Assembly (NCBI GenBank): GCA_027623555.1
Contig: JAQBSZ010000003.1
Coordinates: 51,082 to 115,081, forward strand
Source of the DNA: Pseudomonadota bacterium
GTDB lineage: Bacteria; Pseudomonadota; Gammaproteobacteria; Pseudomonadales; Pseudohongiellaceae
DNA: 64,000 nt
Direction: 5' to 3'
Numbering within the stretch: the stretch's first letter is position 1; each line of letters opens with the position of its first letter. A program made the translations under genes and the position numbers. Positions 63,623-64,000 of the stretch are shown here, piece by piece. The notes beneath the pieces were generated by a model. That model saw nothing but the letters and a program-made list of their open reading frames with translations. It searched no databases and was not told the DNA's origin.

Positions 63623-64000
63623 CTAGGGAACGGGAACCGCCCAGGCCGGAAAACCACCGAGTACATCAAACGTGAGATGGCCCAGCGTATACACGAATCC
63701 CGTCAATAAAATGATCGAGAGTAAGTCCAGCCAGATTCCCGCAATCACCATCTTCATTATCGGCACTCTCCCCGATCCATACACGATGGCGTTGGGCGGT
63801 GTTGAGACTGGCAGCATGAAGGCACAGGAAGCCGCCAATGTCGTGGGGATCATAAGCAAGAGCGGGTGAGCTTCGATTGCCTGCGACAGACTCGCCATGA
63901 TGGGTAGTGACAAAGATATGGTTGCCGTATTGGAAGCTACTTCGGTCAAACCGGTGATAAATGTTACTGTGCTTATCACGATTACCAGGGGATTGGCATC
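63623..64000 (-). CDS. SLC13/DASS-family anion transporter, C-terminal part
   Basis: The 3' end of a sodium:dicarboxylate/sulfate symporter, cut by the window edge; the frame stays open through the last base. The visible 125 residues have TEVASNTATISLSLPIMASL (the second SNT-type motif of the family), then TTLAASCAFMLPVSTPPNAI with the second hairpin and its APPNA-like sequence, and a final membrane span before FPAWAVPVP. It imports di- or tricarboxylates or sulfate with sodium; substrate unknown. The ATG of the track (63979) is internal. Confidence 0.88.
   Translation of the reverse strand, partial: DANPLVIVISTVTFITGLTEVASNTATISLSLPIMASLSQAIEAHPLLLMIPTTLAASCAFMLPVSTPPNAIVYGSGRVPIMKMVIAGIWLDLLSIILLTGFVYTLGHLTFDVLGGFPAWAVPVP

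Overview
The window reads as chromosome of a free-living, probably marine or aquatic gammaproteobacterium. The evidence is two TonB-dependent receptors, three PQQ-dependent dehydrogenases, many secreted or Tat-exported redox proteins, a YcaQ-type protein, TrhO, CoA pyrophosphatase and a DASS/SLC13 transporter. I cannot place it to order. No tRNA, rRNA or CRISPR array was seen. The most notable result is that two redoxin genes which the ORF track shows as broken pieces are best read as selenoprotein genes. In each, an in-frame TGA sits exactly where the family has its catalytic cysteine, a downstream cysteine is kept, and a hairpin follows at bacterial SECIS distance.

Layout. 0-2.5 kb: 3' end of a YcaQ-like gene, a small membrane protein, and a two-gene operon of a selenoprotein redoxin (UPYC) plus a secreted protein of unknown function. 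2.8-9.9 kb: a large TonB-dependent receptor with a terminator, a dead GFA-family gene, a DUF2007 protein, a cyclase-family enzyme, two VOC proteins and small secreted or membrane proteins. 10-24 kb, almost all on the minus strand: a Tat-like DUF1501 protein with two heme-binding secreted proteins that share a duplicated N-terminal module, a Gfo/Idh/MocA oxidoreductase, a thioesterase, an M42-like peptidase made of two tandem halves, and two tandem 786-residue membrane PQQ dehydrogenases. 24-26 kb: an isoprenylcysteine methyltransferase-like protein and TrhO.

26-33.7 kb is an accessory segment, visibly AT-richer. It holds a secreted cupin, an IS3-family element, a 5'-truncated RelE-like toxin with an intact antitoxin, an IS110-family element whose upstream non-coding stretch is a candidate bridge RNA, a methyltransferase, an SRPBCC-like protein, a nonsense-mutated gene, a cold-shock protein, a P-loop kinase and a second cupin. 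33.7-43 kb returns to housekeeping and redox functions: multicopper oxidase, SseA-like sulfurtransferase, DUF3014, an HTH/2TM regulator, the second (exported) selenoprotein peroxiredoxin, a DsbA/GST-kappa-like isomerase and CysK. 43-64 kb holds membrane proteins, a frameshifted glycine-zipper lipoprotein, a soluble PQQ dehydrogenase, a long intergenic hairpin, GST, an S41-like protein lacking its serine, a papain-like YiiX homologue, aldehyde dehydrogenase, DHFR-like and VOC proteins, a LemA + DUF2207 pair, a GFA protein, a hydrolase, SDR, nitronate monooxygenase, a second TonB receptor, NudL-like pyrophosphatase, a GGDEF cyclase and a truncated SLC13 transporter.

How the genes might work together: periplasmic quinoprotein and cytochrome-type oxidation (PQQ enzymes, CxxCH proteins, multicopper oxidase) is served by TonB-dependent uptake, with thiol/selenol redox protection from the two selenoproteins. 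The machinery for selenocysteine insertion (selA, selB, selC, selD) is not in this window, so the selenoprotein reading predicts it elsewhere in the genome.
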